64,000 nucleotides of DNA from Ga0077555 sp050250755. Lineage in GTDB: Bacteria; Pseudomonadota; Alphaproteobacteria; Rhizobiales; Hyphomicrobiaceae. Position numbers and translations under genes: made by a program. Of this stretch, positions 8,654 to 17,085 are shown piece by piece. The stretch is from positions 1 to 64,000 of the forward strand of contig JBFWOB010000015.1 in NCBI GenBank assembly GCA_050250755.1, read 5' to 3'. The number at the start of each line of letters is the position of its first letter. Within the stretch, counting starts at the first letter, position 1. The notes beneath the pieces were generated by a model. The model saw only the letters and a list, made by a program, of their open reading frames with translations. It made no database searches and was not told the DNA's origin.

Positions 8654-8971
8654 ATGATCACCGCGATCGTCCGTTTCAAGTTGCCTGACACGGTCAAGCT
8701 CGCCGACGCCGAGAAGCTGTTTCGTGGGTCTGCGCCGAAGTACGAGGGATTGTCGGGGCTTGTACGCAAGTACTACCTCTTCGATGAAGCTAGCCACACC
8801 GGCGGCGGCGTTTACCTATGGGAAAGCCGCGAGGCGGCCGACAAGGTCTACAATGCCGACTGGAAGAAGTTGATTGCCGAGCGTTACGGTGCAGCGCCCG
8901 AGATCAACTACTTCGAGAGTCCGGTGATCGTCGACAACGCCACCTCCTCGAAAGTGCAAGCGGCCGAATAG
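8654..8971 (+). CDS. YdhR-like / ABM-fold putative monooxygenase, 105 aa
   Basis: A 105-residue protein with the ferredoxin-like dimeric alpha/beta-barrel pattern of YdhR and antibiotic-biosynthesis-monooxygenase-like proteins: an N-terminal strand ITAIVRFKLP, then PKYEGLSGLVRKYYLFDEA and GGVYLWESREAADKVY. These often act on aromatic or quinone-like substrates without a cofactor, but many are uncharacterised. The start at 8654 follows an AGGAAAGGA ribosome site. It sits 34 bases upstream of the FAD hydroxylase on the same strand, so a joint role is possible but is inference. Confidence 0.72.
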   Translation: MITAIVRFKLPDTVKLADAEKLFRGSAPKYEGLSGLVRKYYLFDEASHTGGGVYLWESREAADKVYNADWKKLIAERYGAAPEINYFESPVIVDNATSSKVQAAE

Positions 8972-9005
8972 CTCTCTTGCATCATCGCGAGCGAGGTCGG
9001 GACAA

Positions 9006-10628
9006 ATGCGCTATCAGCACCAGTGCTTCGCGTTTGTACGTCCGCCTGAGCTCGACGGTGGACAGACGCGTGTCCCAGTTCTGATCGTCGGTGCGGGGCC
9101 GGTGGGTCTCGCCCTGGCGATTGATCTCGCCCTTCACGGGGTGCGATCGGTACTCGTCGACGATGGCGATAGCGTCTCTGTTGGCTCGCGTGCGATTTGC
9201 TGGTCGAAGCGGACGCTCGAGATTTTCGATCGTCTTGGCGTTGCGGACCGCATGATCGCCAAGGGCGTCACTTGGAAGGTGGGGCGCCTCTTTCATCGTC
9301 AGCATGAGGTCTACAACTTCGATCTCTTGCCCGAGCCCGGCCATAAGCATCCGGCCTTCATCAATCTTCAGCAGTACTACGTCGAAGAGTATCTGATTGA
9401 TCGGGCGCGCACGTTTCCGGGCTTGATTGAACTGCGCTTCAAATCACGCCTCGTCTCGCTTCAAAGCGGCGTCAACGGCGTAGTGGCCGTGATCCAGACC
9501 CCCGAAGGCCAGTACGCGGTCGACGCGGACTGGCTGGTCGCGTGCGATGGCGTCCGCAGCACCGTGCGAGATTTGCTCGGCCTCGCGTGTGTCGGGCAGA
9601 CGTTCGAGGAACGCTTCCTCATCACCGACATCGAAATGAAAGCGGAGTTCCCGTCCGAACGCTGGTTCTGGTTCGAGCCCCCGTTTCATGACGGCCAATC
9701 GGCGCTGCTCCACAAGCAACCGGACAACATCTACCGTATCGACCTGCAACTTGGCGTCGATGCCGATCCGGAAATCGAGCGACGCCTCGATAATGTGAGG
9801 CCCCGGATCGAGGCGATTGTTGGGGACCGTCCGTTTGAAATCGATTGGATCTCTGTCTACACGTTCCAGTGTCGCCGCCTTGAGCGCTTCGTACACGGCC
9901 GCGTTGTCTTCGCTGGAGATAGTGCACACATTGTTTCACCGTTTGGGGCGCGCGGCGGCAACGGCGGTATCCAGGATGTCGACAACCTAGCGTGGAAGCT
10001 GGCGGCCATCATCAACGGTGAGTCGCCCGACGATCTGCTTGCCTCATACGATGAGGAACGTATCCGCGGCGCCGACGAGAACATTCTGAACTCGGCGCGT
10101 TCGACAAGCTTCATGACGCCGAAGTCTGAAGCAGAACGCCTCTTTCGCGAGGAAGTTCTGGCAATGGCAGCCACCGAGCCGTTTGCGCGCCGTCTCGTCA
10201 ACTCCGGCCGTCTGTCCGAGCCCTGCCGACTCGATGGATTGTCGCTGCAGTCCGGGGACGATCCGGGTTTCGCCGGAGGCTTGCCGCCAGGCAGTCCTTG
10301 TCTGGACGCACCGGTTCGCGATCGTCGAGGTGACGAGGGATGGCTGCTCGATCAGCTTCGAGGCAGCTTTGTTCTGCTGAGTTTCGGCGAAAAGCAGATG
10401 ATACCTGCCGGCGTGCGTCATCTGATGGTTTTGCCGCCGGGCGAGATGCCCAGAAACATCGATGAAATCGAGGATTGCGATGGCTTCGTCGCCAGTCGCT
10501 ATAGTGCGGAGTCGGGCACCGCCTATCTTATCCGGCCAGATCAACACATTGCCGCTCGGTTTCGCAAGCCGACATCAGAGCTCATCGCAGCGGCTTTTGC
10601 TCGTGCACGCGGAAGGGTGGCGTCATGA
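9006..10628 (+). CDS. FAD-dependent aromatic-type monooxygenase (PheA/TfdB, MhpA-like)
   Basis: A 540-residue class A flavoprotein hydroxylase. The dinucleotide-binding motif VPVLIVGAGPVGLALAIDL is near residues 23-41, the DG motif ACDGVRSTVRDLLG near 180, and the GD motif VVFAGDSAHIVSPFGARG near residues 301-318. Relatives hydroxylate phenols, phenylpropionates or polyketides using NAD(P)H and oxygen. The C-terminal thioredoxin-like part (residues about 420-535) is present. The stop overlaps the start of the DUF2783 gene by four bases, so the two are translationally coupled. No ring-cleavage gene is adjacent, so the substrate is open. Confidence 0.85.
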   Translation: MRYQHQCFAFVRPPELDGGQTRVPVLIVGAGPVGLALAIDLALHGVRSVLVDDGDSVSVGSRAICWSKRTLEIFDRLGVADRMIAKGVTWKVGRLFHRQHEVYNFDLLPEPGHKHPAFINLQQYYVEEYLIDRARTFPGLIELRFKSRLVSLQSGVNGVVAVIQTPEGQYAVDADWLVACDGVRSTVRDLLGLACVGQTFEERFLITDIEMKAEFPSERWFWFEPPFHDGQSALLHKQPDNIYRIDLQLGVDADPEIERRLDNVRPRIEAIVGDRPFEIDWISVYTFQCRRLERFVHGRVVFAGDSAHIVSPFGARGGNGGIQDVDNLAWKLAAIINGESPDDLLASYDEERIRGADENILNSARSTSFMTPKSEAERLFREEVLAMAATEPFARRLVNSGRLSEPCRLDGLSLQSGDDPGFAGGLPPGSPCLDAPVRDRRGDEGWLLDQLRGSFVLLSFGEKQMIPAGVRHLMVLPPGEMPRNIDEIEDCDGFVASRYSAESGTAYLIRPDQHIAARFRKPTSELIAAAFARARGRVAS

Positions 10629-10858
10629 TGGGCGACGGGAAGCCGACAGGTCTCGACACCAGTTTTCGTCTCGGCAAGCACGGCGACGATGTTTACGCCG
10701 CGCTGATCGAGGCGCATCGCGGACTGACGCCTGACGAAAGCAACCGTCTCAATGCCCGCCTCGTGCTGCTGCTCGCCAATCACATCGGTGATGCGTCTGT
10801 CGTGCTCGATGCCATCCTTCGCGCCCGCACCGGCATCATCAGTACGCGCGAACGCTAA
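10625..10858 (+). CDS. DUF2783 family small protein
   Basis: A 77-residue soluble protein that I recognise as DUF2783, a family repeatedly found directly after FAD hydroxylase genes (from memory). Visible features are the helical stretch GLTPDESNRLNARLVLLLANHIGD and VVLDAILRAR. The first ATG (10625) overlaps the hydroxylase stop. A second ATG three bases later is equally possible and changes only one residue. A small accessory or regulatory subunit of the hydroxylase is inferred from coupling only. Confidence 0.75.
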   Translation: MMGDGKPTGLDTSFRLGKHGDDVYAALIEAHRGLTPDESNRLNARLVLLLANHIGDASVVLDAILRARTGIISTRER

Positions 10859-10890
10859 ACCCAAAAGTAAACGTCATCCCGGCACTCGTT

Positions 10891-11110
10891 GCACGCCTGT
10901 CCGGTTCAGCATGGAAGGAACTCCATCTGCGCTAATCTGCCAGTTCAACTTTGCGCGACAAAGCCTTGTTTTGCGTCATGCCCGCCTGCGCAGGCATGAC
11001 GTTGTGTGGGTGATGCTCGGTGGTGACCAATGAAATAGGCGAGTTCTCGAAACGCAGTCGAAACTGCGCTCTATCTCCTAGACGTGAGAATTCAACCGGA
11101 CAGGTGTGCA
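10891..11110. repeat. Possible MITE-like element with 17-base inverted ends
   Basis: Bases 10891-10907 and 11094-11110 are inverted repeats matching at 16 of 17 positions. They enclose about 186 bases without an open gene. The inner part contains a palindrome. I see no clear target-site duplication, so mobility is inference. A 10-base core of the end sequence recurs at 110-119 in this window. Confidence 0.4.
10974..11001. repeat. Palindromic repeat inside the intergenic element
   Basis: A 9-base perfect inverted repeat (10974-10982 with 10993-11001) surrounds a GC-rich centre that is itself partly palindromic (10985-10994). It resembles short extragenic palindromes of alphaproteobacteria. 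No T-run follows, but the plus-strand hydroxylase operon ends 115 bases before it, so a structural RNA role is possible. Confidence 0.5.
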
Positions 11111-11210
11111 CCTATTGCTGGGACCATATCTCATTATGTTTGGGCAGCCCGAGCGTGTCCGGCGGCGAGGCCGAGCAACATCGTCGGCCGATGCGCCTGT
11201 CTCTCGATGG

Positions 11211-11233
11211 ATCGCGGGAACAAGTCCCGCGAT
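11211..11233. repeat. REP-like extragenic palindrome
   Basis: A 9-base perfect inverted repeat (11211-11219 with 11225-11233) with a 5-base centre. Read on the minus strand it translates to the phantom peptide VIAGLVPAIH, which I know from many spurious annotations in Rhizobiales and relatives. That is a mark of a high-copy palindromic repeat in these genomes. Confidence 0.6.
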
Positions 11234-11305
11234 GACATTTGTGGGTGCGCTCCCGGAAAAGTACCGCATCGTCCGTCCGGGAACGCAACTGATGCGCTGC
11301 GGGAA

Positions 11306-12490
11306 CTACACACCCGCAGGGGTATAACCGCGCGCGCCGTCGCCGACAGCTTCGTAGCTATCCGTGGTGACGATGATCGTGTCTTCGAGCTTCACGAACC
11401 CGCGTTTGGGGTGCGCCATTGTCGTTTCGATGGAGATCACATGCCCGGGTTCCAATGGCCGTTCCTTGTCGTAGCCATCGTAAGAAAATCGCGGTGAGTC
11501 CATGAGGCGCGGCGCCTCGTGGCTGACGAGCCCCATGCCGTGCGCCATGAAATGTGTGTACTTTCGATGCGGCGAAGCATCGAGGAGCCGCTCGGCAACG
11601 TCGCAGATGTCGCCGCCGCGCCCGCCCGGTCTGATTGGTTTGCGGACCGCCTGCTGCACCTCTTCGACAAAGCCGAGCAGGTCTTGCAACTCGGCGTCGG
11701 GCGTTGCCTGCACAATGCCCATGCGGCAGAGATCGCCGATGTAGCCTTTCCAGTTGCCGCCGGAGTCCAGGGTCATGATGTCCCCCTTCTCGATGCGTTG
11801 CTCGGAGGGCGAACGGTTCAAGCTCGTGCCGGCCGTGATGAGGCAGTAGTCGAACACCAGTCCGCGGCTGACTTCCTCACGCCGCAGCGCCTCGACTACC
11901 TCGTTCTTCGTTGCACCGGGTACGCAATGCTTCTGGAATGTCACCTGCATTGCGTCGACCACGCGCTCGGAGGCCTCGCGCAGATAGGTTACCTCCTGCA
12001 GCGTCTTGCGCGCGCGCAGGCGTTCAAGCGGGAAGTTGGCGTCGGCGACCTCGGCATTTGCAAGGCCGTGCCGAAGCCTCTCGTTTGCATCGGTTGGAAG
12101 AAATGCGGTCTCGACGCCCACTCGGCGGATGCCGCCGAGCTTCGCGATGTGCGCGGCGACATTGTCCATGGTCGCCTTGCTGCCGACCGATCCGAGCTCG
12201 ACTTTCGGCGTCCAGAACTTACCGAGCTCCTTCTCGCCGCCTTCCATGACGCAGCCGATGTAGGCCGTATCGTCCGGCTTGCCCTTCCGGTAGACGACCG
12301 CGGAGAGGTAGCGCGAGACGCCCATCGCATCCATGGAGTCGAAAAAGAAGAAGCGATAACCGCCAAGAAGATACTGCACGTTGTGTTTCGACGTCGCGAC
12401 GATGACGTCGAGGCCGGCATCCTCCATTAGCTTGTCGAGGATTTTGGTGTCGAATGGGATGGGTTTGGTGGTGGCGTCGGTGCGGGACAT
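11306..12490 (-). CDS. M24 family metallopeptidase (Xaa-Pro aminopeptidase/creatinase fold)
   Basis: A 394-residue two-domain protein: an N-terminal creatinase/prolidase-type domain (to about residue 160) and a C-terminal pita-bread peptidase domain. The five expected metal-ligand positions are visible: Asp in TLDSGG, Asp in IGDLCRMG, His in HGMGLVSHE, Glu in SIETT and Glu in KLEDT. This fits an active di-metal Xaa-Pro peptidase or a related hydrolase acting on small amides. No signal peptide is present, so it is cytoplasmic. The start at 12490 has GGGAGG upstream on its strand. It is divergent from the VOC gene at 12697. Confidence 0.87.
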   Translation of the reverse strand: MSRTDATTKPIPFDTKILDKLMEDAGLDVIVATSKHNVQYLLGGYRFFFFDSMDAMGVSRYLSAVVYRKGKPDDTAYIGCVMEGGEKELGKFWTPKVELGSVGSKATMDNVAAHIAKLGGIRRVGVETAFLPTDANERLRHGLANAEVADANFPLERLRARKTLQEVTYLREASERVVDAMQVTFQKHCVPGATKNEVVEALRREEVSRGLVFDYCLITAGTSLNRSPSEQRIEKGDIMTLDSGGNWKGYIGDLCRMGIVQATPDAELQDLLGFVEEVQQAVRKPIRPGGRGGDICDVAERLLDASPHRKYTHFMAHGMGLVSHEAPRLMDSPRFSYDGYDKERPLEPGHVISIETTMAHPKRGFVKLEDTIIVTTDSYEAVGDGARGYTPAGV

Positions 12491-12696
12491 CGGATTGCGT
12501 CCTCCCTGTGCCTCTATGGAGCAATGGGGAATTATACGCCGGCAATTCCAGTCGAGGCCAGCCTCCCTCGTTAGTGGCTGATCGAGTGCACAAACGCAGC
12601 TCCAGCGTACATTCCATATGAAATGTCCTTTGACGCGCTAGCGTAACTTGCGCGAGCATTGTGCAGTTGCATCCTCGCGTCATGGAGACCGGCGCC

Positions 12697-13629
12697 ATGC
12701 AGACCCAGGTGAGACGCTACCCACCCCCGAACCCGCGTGGCTCGAAAGAGCGCAAATGGGACCGGACCGTCGAAGACCTCGGCAACATCGTGTTGCTCGA
12801 GCACGTCAACGTGACGACGCCCGAGCAAGGTCCGGCGACGTCGTTCTACGTCAGCGGTCTGGGCCTGACGCGCGACCCGTATCTGATGACGGGTGTGACG
12901 AACATGTGGGTCAACGTCGGTCGGAGCCAGTTCCACTTGCCCAAGGGCAAGCCTCAGGTGCTGCGCGGCATCACCGGCATTGTCATCCCTGGCAGAGCCG
13001 CGTTGCTCGAACGTCTCGAGAGCGTCCGTCAGCAGCTTGAGGGAACGAAGTTTTCCTTCCAGGAGACGCCTGATTATGTGGAGGCAGTCTGCCCGTGGGG
13101 GAACCGTGTTCGCATCCATGAGCCATCGGCAGACTTCGGCGCGATGCGGCTCGGTATGCCGTATGTGCAGCTCGATGTGCCGCTCGACACCGCGGATGCC
13201 ATTGCGCGCTTCTATCGCGAGATCATGGCTTGCCCCGCGAGTGTCACGGGCGTGGATGGAGAAAAGGCCGCTCGTGTCTCGGTCGGGCCCGATCAGTCCC
13301 TGATCTTTCGCGAGACGGCTGCAGCAGCCGACGCGCCGGCTTTCGACGGCCATCACGTCGCTGTTTACCTTGCCGATTTCTCAGGCCCCTACAATCGGCT
13401 CTTGGAGCGCGGCATCGTCTCCGAGGAGAGCGACCAGCATCAGTACCGTTTCGAGGACATCACCGATCTCGCGACGGGCAAGGTGCTCTTCAAGCTGGAA
13501 CATGAGGTGCGCTCGATGCGTCATCCGATGTATGCGCGCGCGCACATCAATCGTAACCCGGCCCAGACCAACCGCCTCTATGCGTCGGGTCACGAAGCGA
13601 TGTCGTGGGATCTGCCTGTGGTGGGCTGA
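12697..13629 (+). CDS. VOC (glyoxalase/dioxygenase-fold) family protein, two-domain
   Basis: A 310-residue protein with two vicinal-oxygen-chelate-like halves: residues about 29-140 (LEHVNVTTPEQ... FYVSGLGLTRDPYL ... VRIHEPS) and about 150-275 (YVQLDVPLDTADAIARFYREI ... VAVYLADFSGPYNRLLERG). The ATG at 12697 follows GGAGACC. ATG 12682 and a GTG at 12661 are in frame upstream but less well placed. Members range from lyases to extradiol dioxygenases; I cannot assign the reaction. Only 21 bases separate it from the flavin enzyme at 13651, so they are probably co-transcribed. Confidence 0.75.
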   Translation: MQTQVRRYPPPNPRGSKERKWDRTVEDLGNIVLLEHVNVTTPEQGPATSFYVSGLGLTRDPYLMTGVTNMWVNVGRSQFHLPKGKPQVLRGITGIVIPGRAALLERLESVRQQLEGTKFSFQETPDYVEAVCPWGNRVRIHEPSADFGAMRLGMPYVQLDVPLDTADAIARFYREIMACPASVTGVDGEKAARVSVGPDQSLIFRETAAAADAPAFDGHHVAVYLADFSGPYNRLLERGIVSEESDQHQYRFEDITDLATGKVLFKLEHEVRSMRHPMYARAHINRNPAQTNRLYASGHEAMSWDLPVVG

Positions 13630-13650
13630 CGGAGGTTGGAGGTTCGGGCC

Positions 13651-14856
13651 GTGCCAACCGCGCCGAAAAGCAATGATGAGGTCGCGGCGCGATCCTGGCG
13701 CTCTGCGGCGGATCCGGTGGCTCGGGCGGTAGCACTTGGGCCTTCTATCCGTGCCGCCGCTGACGAGATCGAGCGGACGCGGCGCATCCCCAAACCTTTG
13801 CTCACCGAGTTGCACGAGGCGGGACTACTGCGGCTCTTTCTGCCAAAGGTTTATGGCGGCGGCGAGGTCCATCCTGGTGTCTACCTGGGCGCGGTGCTCG
13901 AAGTGGCGCGCCATGACGCGTCCGTTGGCTGGAACATGTTCGTCGCCAACAGCTCCGTCTTGATCGCACCGCACATCCCGCCCGAAGCCGCGGCCGAAAT
14001 CTTCTCCGATCCGCGCGCTCTGATTGCCTGGGGGCCGCCGAACGGCTGCCATGCGCGTCCGGTGCCAGGTGGATATCGCGTCAGCGGGCGTTGGGACTTT
14101 GCATCGGGATGCCGGCAGGCGACGTGGATGGGCGTTCACGCGCACGTCGAAGAACCCGATGGGTCGCTGCGGCTCAACGCGGCGGGCCGGCCGACAGTGC
14201 GTACGCTGCTCTTTCCGGCAGGCGGTGCAACGCTTCTCGATACGTGGAACCCGATCGGACTGCGCGGCACCGCATCGGACAGCTACACCGTCGACGATCT
14301 GTTCGTGCCGGACATCTACTCGGGTACGCGCGAGGATCCTGCCGGCCGTAATGTTCCCGGCCCACTTTATGCCTTCACCATGCAGGGTCTCTATGCTGTG
14401 GGTGTGTCCGGTGTTGGGCTCGGCGTTGCCCGTGAGATGTTGGCCGAGCTTGTCAAGCTGGCTGCCCGCAAGGCCCCGCGGGGACAAAGCCGTCTTGCAG
14501 ATCAAGCGTTGGTCCAGGCGCAGATCGCGCATGCCGAAGCACGACTTGCCTCCGCCGAAGCGTACCTGCAGGCGATTCTCGCCGACATATATGCCAATGC
14601 CGACGAGTGGGGCGTGATCGGCACGGAAGACCGGGCCCGGGTCAGGCTCGGTTGCGCGAACGCCATTCACGGCGCGATCGAGGTGGCCGACACCGTCCAC
14701 AAACTGGCCGGCGTCGATGCGATTTTTCCTGGAAGCCCGTTTGAGCGCCGCTTTCGCGATATTCATACGCTCTCGCAGCAGATTCAGTCGCGGACATCGC
14801 ATTTCGAGGCCGTCGGCCGCATCCTTCTCGGCGCCGACGACGCGACATTCCTCTGA
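13651..14856 (+). CDS. Acyl-CoA dehydrogenase-fold flavoprotein (group D hydroxylase-like)
   Basis: A 401-residue protein with the acyl-CoA dehydrogenase fold in the subgroup of two-component flavin hydroxylases and related enzymes: LFLPKVYGGGEVHPGVYLG near 60-80, GWNMFVANSS, WGPPNGCHARPVPGGYRVSG in the middle domain, and a C-terminal helical domain ending in HTLSQQIQSRTSHFEAVGR. The usual acyl-CoA dehydrogenase catalytic Glu motif is absent, which favours a monooxygenase of the HpaB/HsaA type needing reduced flavin. A GTG start at 13651 is preferred, with GGAGG eight bases upstream; a TTG lies 15 bases earlier. No flavin reductase gene is adjacent. Confidence 0.75.
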   Translation: MPTAPKSNDEVAARSWRSAADPVARAVALGPSIRAAADEIERTRRIPKPLLTELHEAGLLRLFLPKVYGGGEVHPGVYLGAVLEVARHDASVGWNMFVANSSVLIAPHIPPEAAAEIFSDPRALIAWGPPNGCHARPVPGGYRVSGRWDFASGCRQATWMGVHAHVEEPDGSLRLNAAGRPTVRTLLFPAGGATLLDTWNPIGLRGTASDSYTVDDLFVPDIYSGTREDPAGRNVPGPLYAFTMQGLYAVGVSGVGLGVAREMLAELVKLAARKAPRGQSRLADQALVQAQIAHAEARLASAEAYLQAILADIYANADEWGVIGTEDRARVRLGCANAIHGAIEVADTVHKLAGVDAIFPGSPFERRFRDIHTLSQQIQSRTSHFEAVGRILLGADDATFL

Positions 14857-14874
14857 TGACAAGCCGTTACCGCG

Positions 14875-15321
14875 TCAGAAAGATACGCAATCACGGCTGT
14901 CCGCGCGCAGCACGCTTTCCTGGTTATGCTCCCGTTTCCATGCGGATCTGATTTCCTCGATCCTCTGATCGAGATCCGGCGCAGCGTGAGCCCAGATCAG
15001 CATGAGGCGGGCCGGTTCTTTCACAATGACGCCCGATGCGCTGCGCCACTGCCCGTTTGCCGGCATCACCGTCAATCCATCCGGGAATCGTGGTGTCACC
15101 TCGCGTTCGAGAAACGCCGCCCAATCCGTGTCGCCGACGTCGGTGCGATCCTTCCGCGACAGACCGAAGACCAACTCCACGCGGCGCATGGCGGTGCTGC
15201 CGCTCGCGCACGCCGCGCGATCGCCATCTGCGAACCGCATGGCCGAAAACCAGCTTCCGCTTGCGGCTCCGATCGCAACCGCCAAAGCGAGCAAAACGGA
15301 CTGCCACTTCCAGGTCGCCAT
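14875..15321 (-). CDS. DUF3574 family protein with N-terminal membrane anchor or signal
   Basis: A 148-residue protein starting with a hydrophobic helix (WQSVLLALAVAIGAASGSWF), read as an uncleaved anchor or signal sequence, followed by a soluble domain I recognise as DUF3574: VELVFGLSRKDRTDVGDTDWAAFLEREVTPRFPDG, then GQWRSASG. The function of the family is unknown to me. It lies six bases downstream of the PH-like membrane-protein gene on the same strand, so one transcript is likely. Its end faces the flavoprotein gene across 18 bases. Confidence 0.72.
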   Translation of the reverse strand: MATWKWQSVLLALAVAIGAASGSWFSAMRFADGDRAACASGSTAMRRVELVFGLSRKDRTDVGDTDWAAFLEREVTPRFPDGLTVMPANGQWRSASGVIVKEPARLMLIWAHAAPDLDQRIEEIRSAWKREHNQESVLRADSRDCVSF

Positions 15322-15326
15322 CGCCG

Positions 15327-15836
15327 CTAGGCCGAGCCGTGCAGCGGTTTCAGATCTGGCCGGTGATGCCGGATACGGGCCACCAATCGAGCCGGGTCCA
15401 CGGCGAGCCGATTGAAATGAAGCCGCAACGTCCGTGGCGCGCCCTTGCCGCGCGCTCGAATTGAGAGATGGCGGCCGTCGATGCGGGTTTCCACGATGTC
15501 GTTCCAGGCGATTCGCCGCGCTCCGAGCATGCCGTAGGTCGTGATGCCGTCGTCATCGACAACCGCCTCGACGGAGGGCTTCAGGTAACGCGCCAATTCG
15601 CCGACACCGATCAGGAAGAGGAACAGCGCAAATCCCAGCAGCATCGCGCTGAACAGCCACCATTGAGTTTCGACGCCGTTCGCTTCGATGGTGAGGCCCG
15701 TGTCGAGGGCCCATGCGCCGAGACAGGCAAGTGCCGTCGCCAGCGGCAGCGCGACAAGAAAGCCCCAGGGCATCACGTGCGTCCGCACCACGAGCGGCCC
15801 GCTCCGAATCTCCGTCTTTGGCGGCACCTCCGCCAT
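15327..15836 (-). CDS. Two-TM membrane protein with PH-like cytoplasmic domain
   Basis: A 169-residue protein. Two membrane helices lie at about residues 24-43 (LVALPLATALACLGAWAL) and 57-77 (WWLFSAMLLGFALFLFLIG). They are followed by a basic beta-rich domain (VVDDDGITTYGMLGARRIAWNDIVETRIDGRHLSI in pieces) that resembles the bacterial PH-like domain. The start at 15836 is fixed by an ideal AAGGAGGAAG ribosome site. It precedes the DUF3574 gene by six bases. Function unknown; a membrane-associated sensory or structural role would be guesswork. Confidence 0.7.
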   Translation of the reverse strand: MAEVPPKTEIRSGPLVVRTHVMPWGFLVALPLATALACLGAWALDTGLTIEANGVETQWWLFSAMLLGFALFLFLIGVGELARYLKPSVEAVVDDDGITTYGMLGARRIAWNDIVETRIDGRHLSIRARGKGAPRTLRLHFNRLAVDPARLVARIRHHRPDLKPLHGSA

Positions 15837-15933
15837 TGGCACTTCCTCCTTGTGCAATCTGGGTTTAATTGAGCAGCAGGCTGGAGCATGTCGCGCCCGC
15901 GGCACGGAAAGCGTTAACACGTTCGGAGGTGTC

Positions 15934-17085
15934 ATGCATTTCGCCCTCACCGAGGAGCAGGCTGCGATTCAGGAGACGGCACTGGCCTTCGCCCGCGAAC
16001 GGATTGCACCGGGTGCGTCCGAATGGGACGAAAAGGGCATCTTCCCGATCGACGTCATTCGCGAGACGGCCGCGCTCGGTATGGCGGCGATCTACGTCGA
16101 TGCCGAAAAAGGCGGGTCGGGGCTGTCGCGTCTCGATGGCGCGCTCATCTTCGAGGCGCTCGCGTACGGCTGCCCTGCAGTGTCCTCGTACATTTCGATC
16201 CACAACATGGTCGCCTGGATGCTGGGCAAATACGGCACAGCCGAGCAGACCGCGGCGTGGCTGCCGAAGCTCGCATCGATGGACTGGCTCGCCTCCTATT
16301 GCCTGACGGAGCCGGGTGCCGGCTCGGATGCCGCGGCACTTCGCACCACCGCGCGTCGCGATGGCGACAGCTACGTCCTCGATGGCACGAAGCAGTTCAT
16401 CTCCGGCGCGGGCGCAACGGACTTTTATTTTCTCTTCGCGCGCACAGGCGGTGACGGGGCCAGCGGAATCTCGGCCTTCGTCATTTTGAAGGACACGCCC
16501 GGACTGTCATTCGGCGCAAACGAACGTAAGATGGGCTGGAATGCGCAGCCGACGCGTCAGGTGATCCTCGATGATTGCCGCATTCCGGCCAGCCACTTGA
16601 TCGGCGGCGTCGAGGGCCAGGGTTTCAAGTTTGCGATGGCTGGCCTCGACGGCGGTCGCGTCAATATCGGCGCCTGTTCTCTTGGCGCGGCATGGGCAGC
16701 CCTCGACAAGGCGCGCGCTTACGTTCACGAGCGACAGGCGTTCGGCTCGGAGCTGGCAGCCTTTCAGTCGGTCCAGTTCAAAGTGGCCGATATGGCAACC
16801 GATCTTGAGGCCTCGCGCCTGATGATCTATCGCGCCGCGGATGCGCTCGACCGGGCCGATCCCCAAGCCTCCATGTACTCGGCCATGGCCAAGCGCTATG
16901 CGACAGACCTAGGCTTCAGCGTATGCAATGACGCGCTGCAGTTGCACGGGGGGTACGGGTACCTGAAAGATTACGGGCTCGAGAAGCTGGTCCGCGATCT
17001 GCGGGTGCACCAGATCCTCGAAGGGACCAACGAGATCATGCGCGTTGTTGTGTCGCGAAAGCTGCTGTCCGGAAATCGTCCCTGA
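15934..17085 (+). CDS. Acyl-CoA dehydrogenase (short-/branched-chain, isobutyryl-CoA dehydrogenase-like)
   Basis: A 383-residue FAD enzyme oxidising acyl-CoA to enoyl-CoA with electrons going to ETF. Visible signatures are the middle-domain motif ASYCLTEPGAGSDAAAL, the flavin-contact stretch GTKQFISGAGATDFY, and the C-terminal LHGGYGYLKDYGLEKLVRD and QILEGTNEIMR, where the Glu in EGTNE is the usual catalytic base. The pattern is closest to isobutyryl-CoA/2-methyl-branched dehydrogenases, so valine degradation is plausible but not proven. The ATG at 15934 has CGGAGGTGTC upstream. It is divergent from the PH-like gene. Confidence 0.9.
   Translation: MHFALTEEQAAIQETALAFARERIAPGASEWDEKGIFPIDVIRETAALGMAAIYVDAEKGGSGLSRLDGALIFEALAYGCPAVSSYISIHNMVAWMLGKYGTAEQTAAWLPKLASMDWLASYCLTEPGAGSDAAALRTTARRDGDSYVLDGTKQFISGAGATDFYFLFARTGGDGASGISAFVILKDTPGLSFGANERKMGWNAQPTRQVILDDCRIPASHLIGGVEGQGFKFAMAGLDGGRVNIGACSLGAAWAALDKARAYVHERQAFGSELAAFQSVQFKVADMATDLEASRLMIYRAADALDRADPQASMYSAMAKRYATDLGFSVCNDALQLHGGYGYLKDYGLEKLVRDLRVHQILEGTNEIMRVVVSRKLLSGNRP

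Larger units (their letters stand above)
10859..11305. other. Intergenic region (447 bases) with small repeats, no gene
   Basis: No coding sequence is convincing here. The region holds a candidate short element bounded by 17-base inverted ends (10891-11110), an internal palindrome (10974-11001) and a REP-like palindrome (11211-11233). It separates the plus-strand hydroxylase pair from the minus-strand peptidase gene. Confidence 0.6.
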
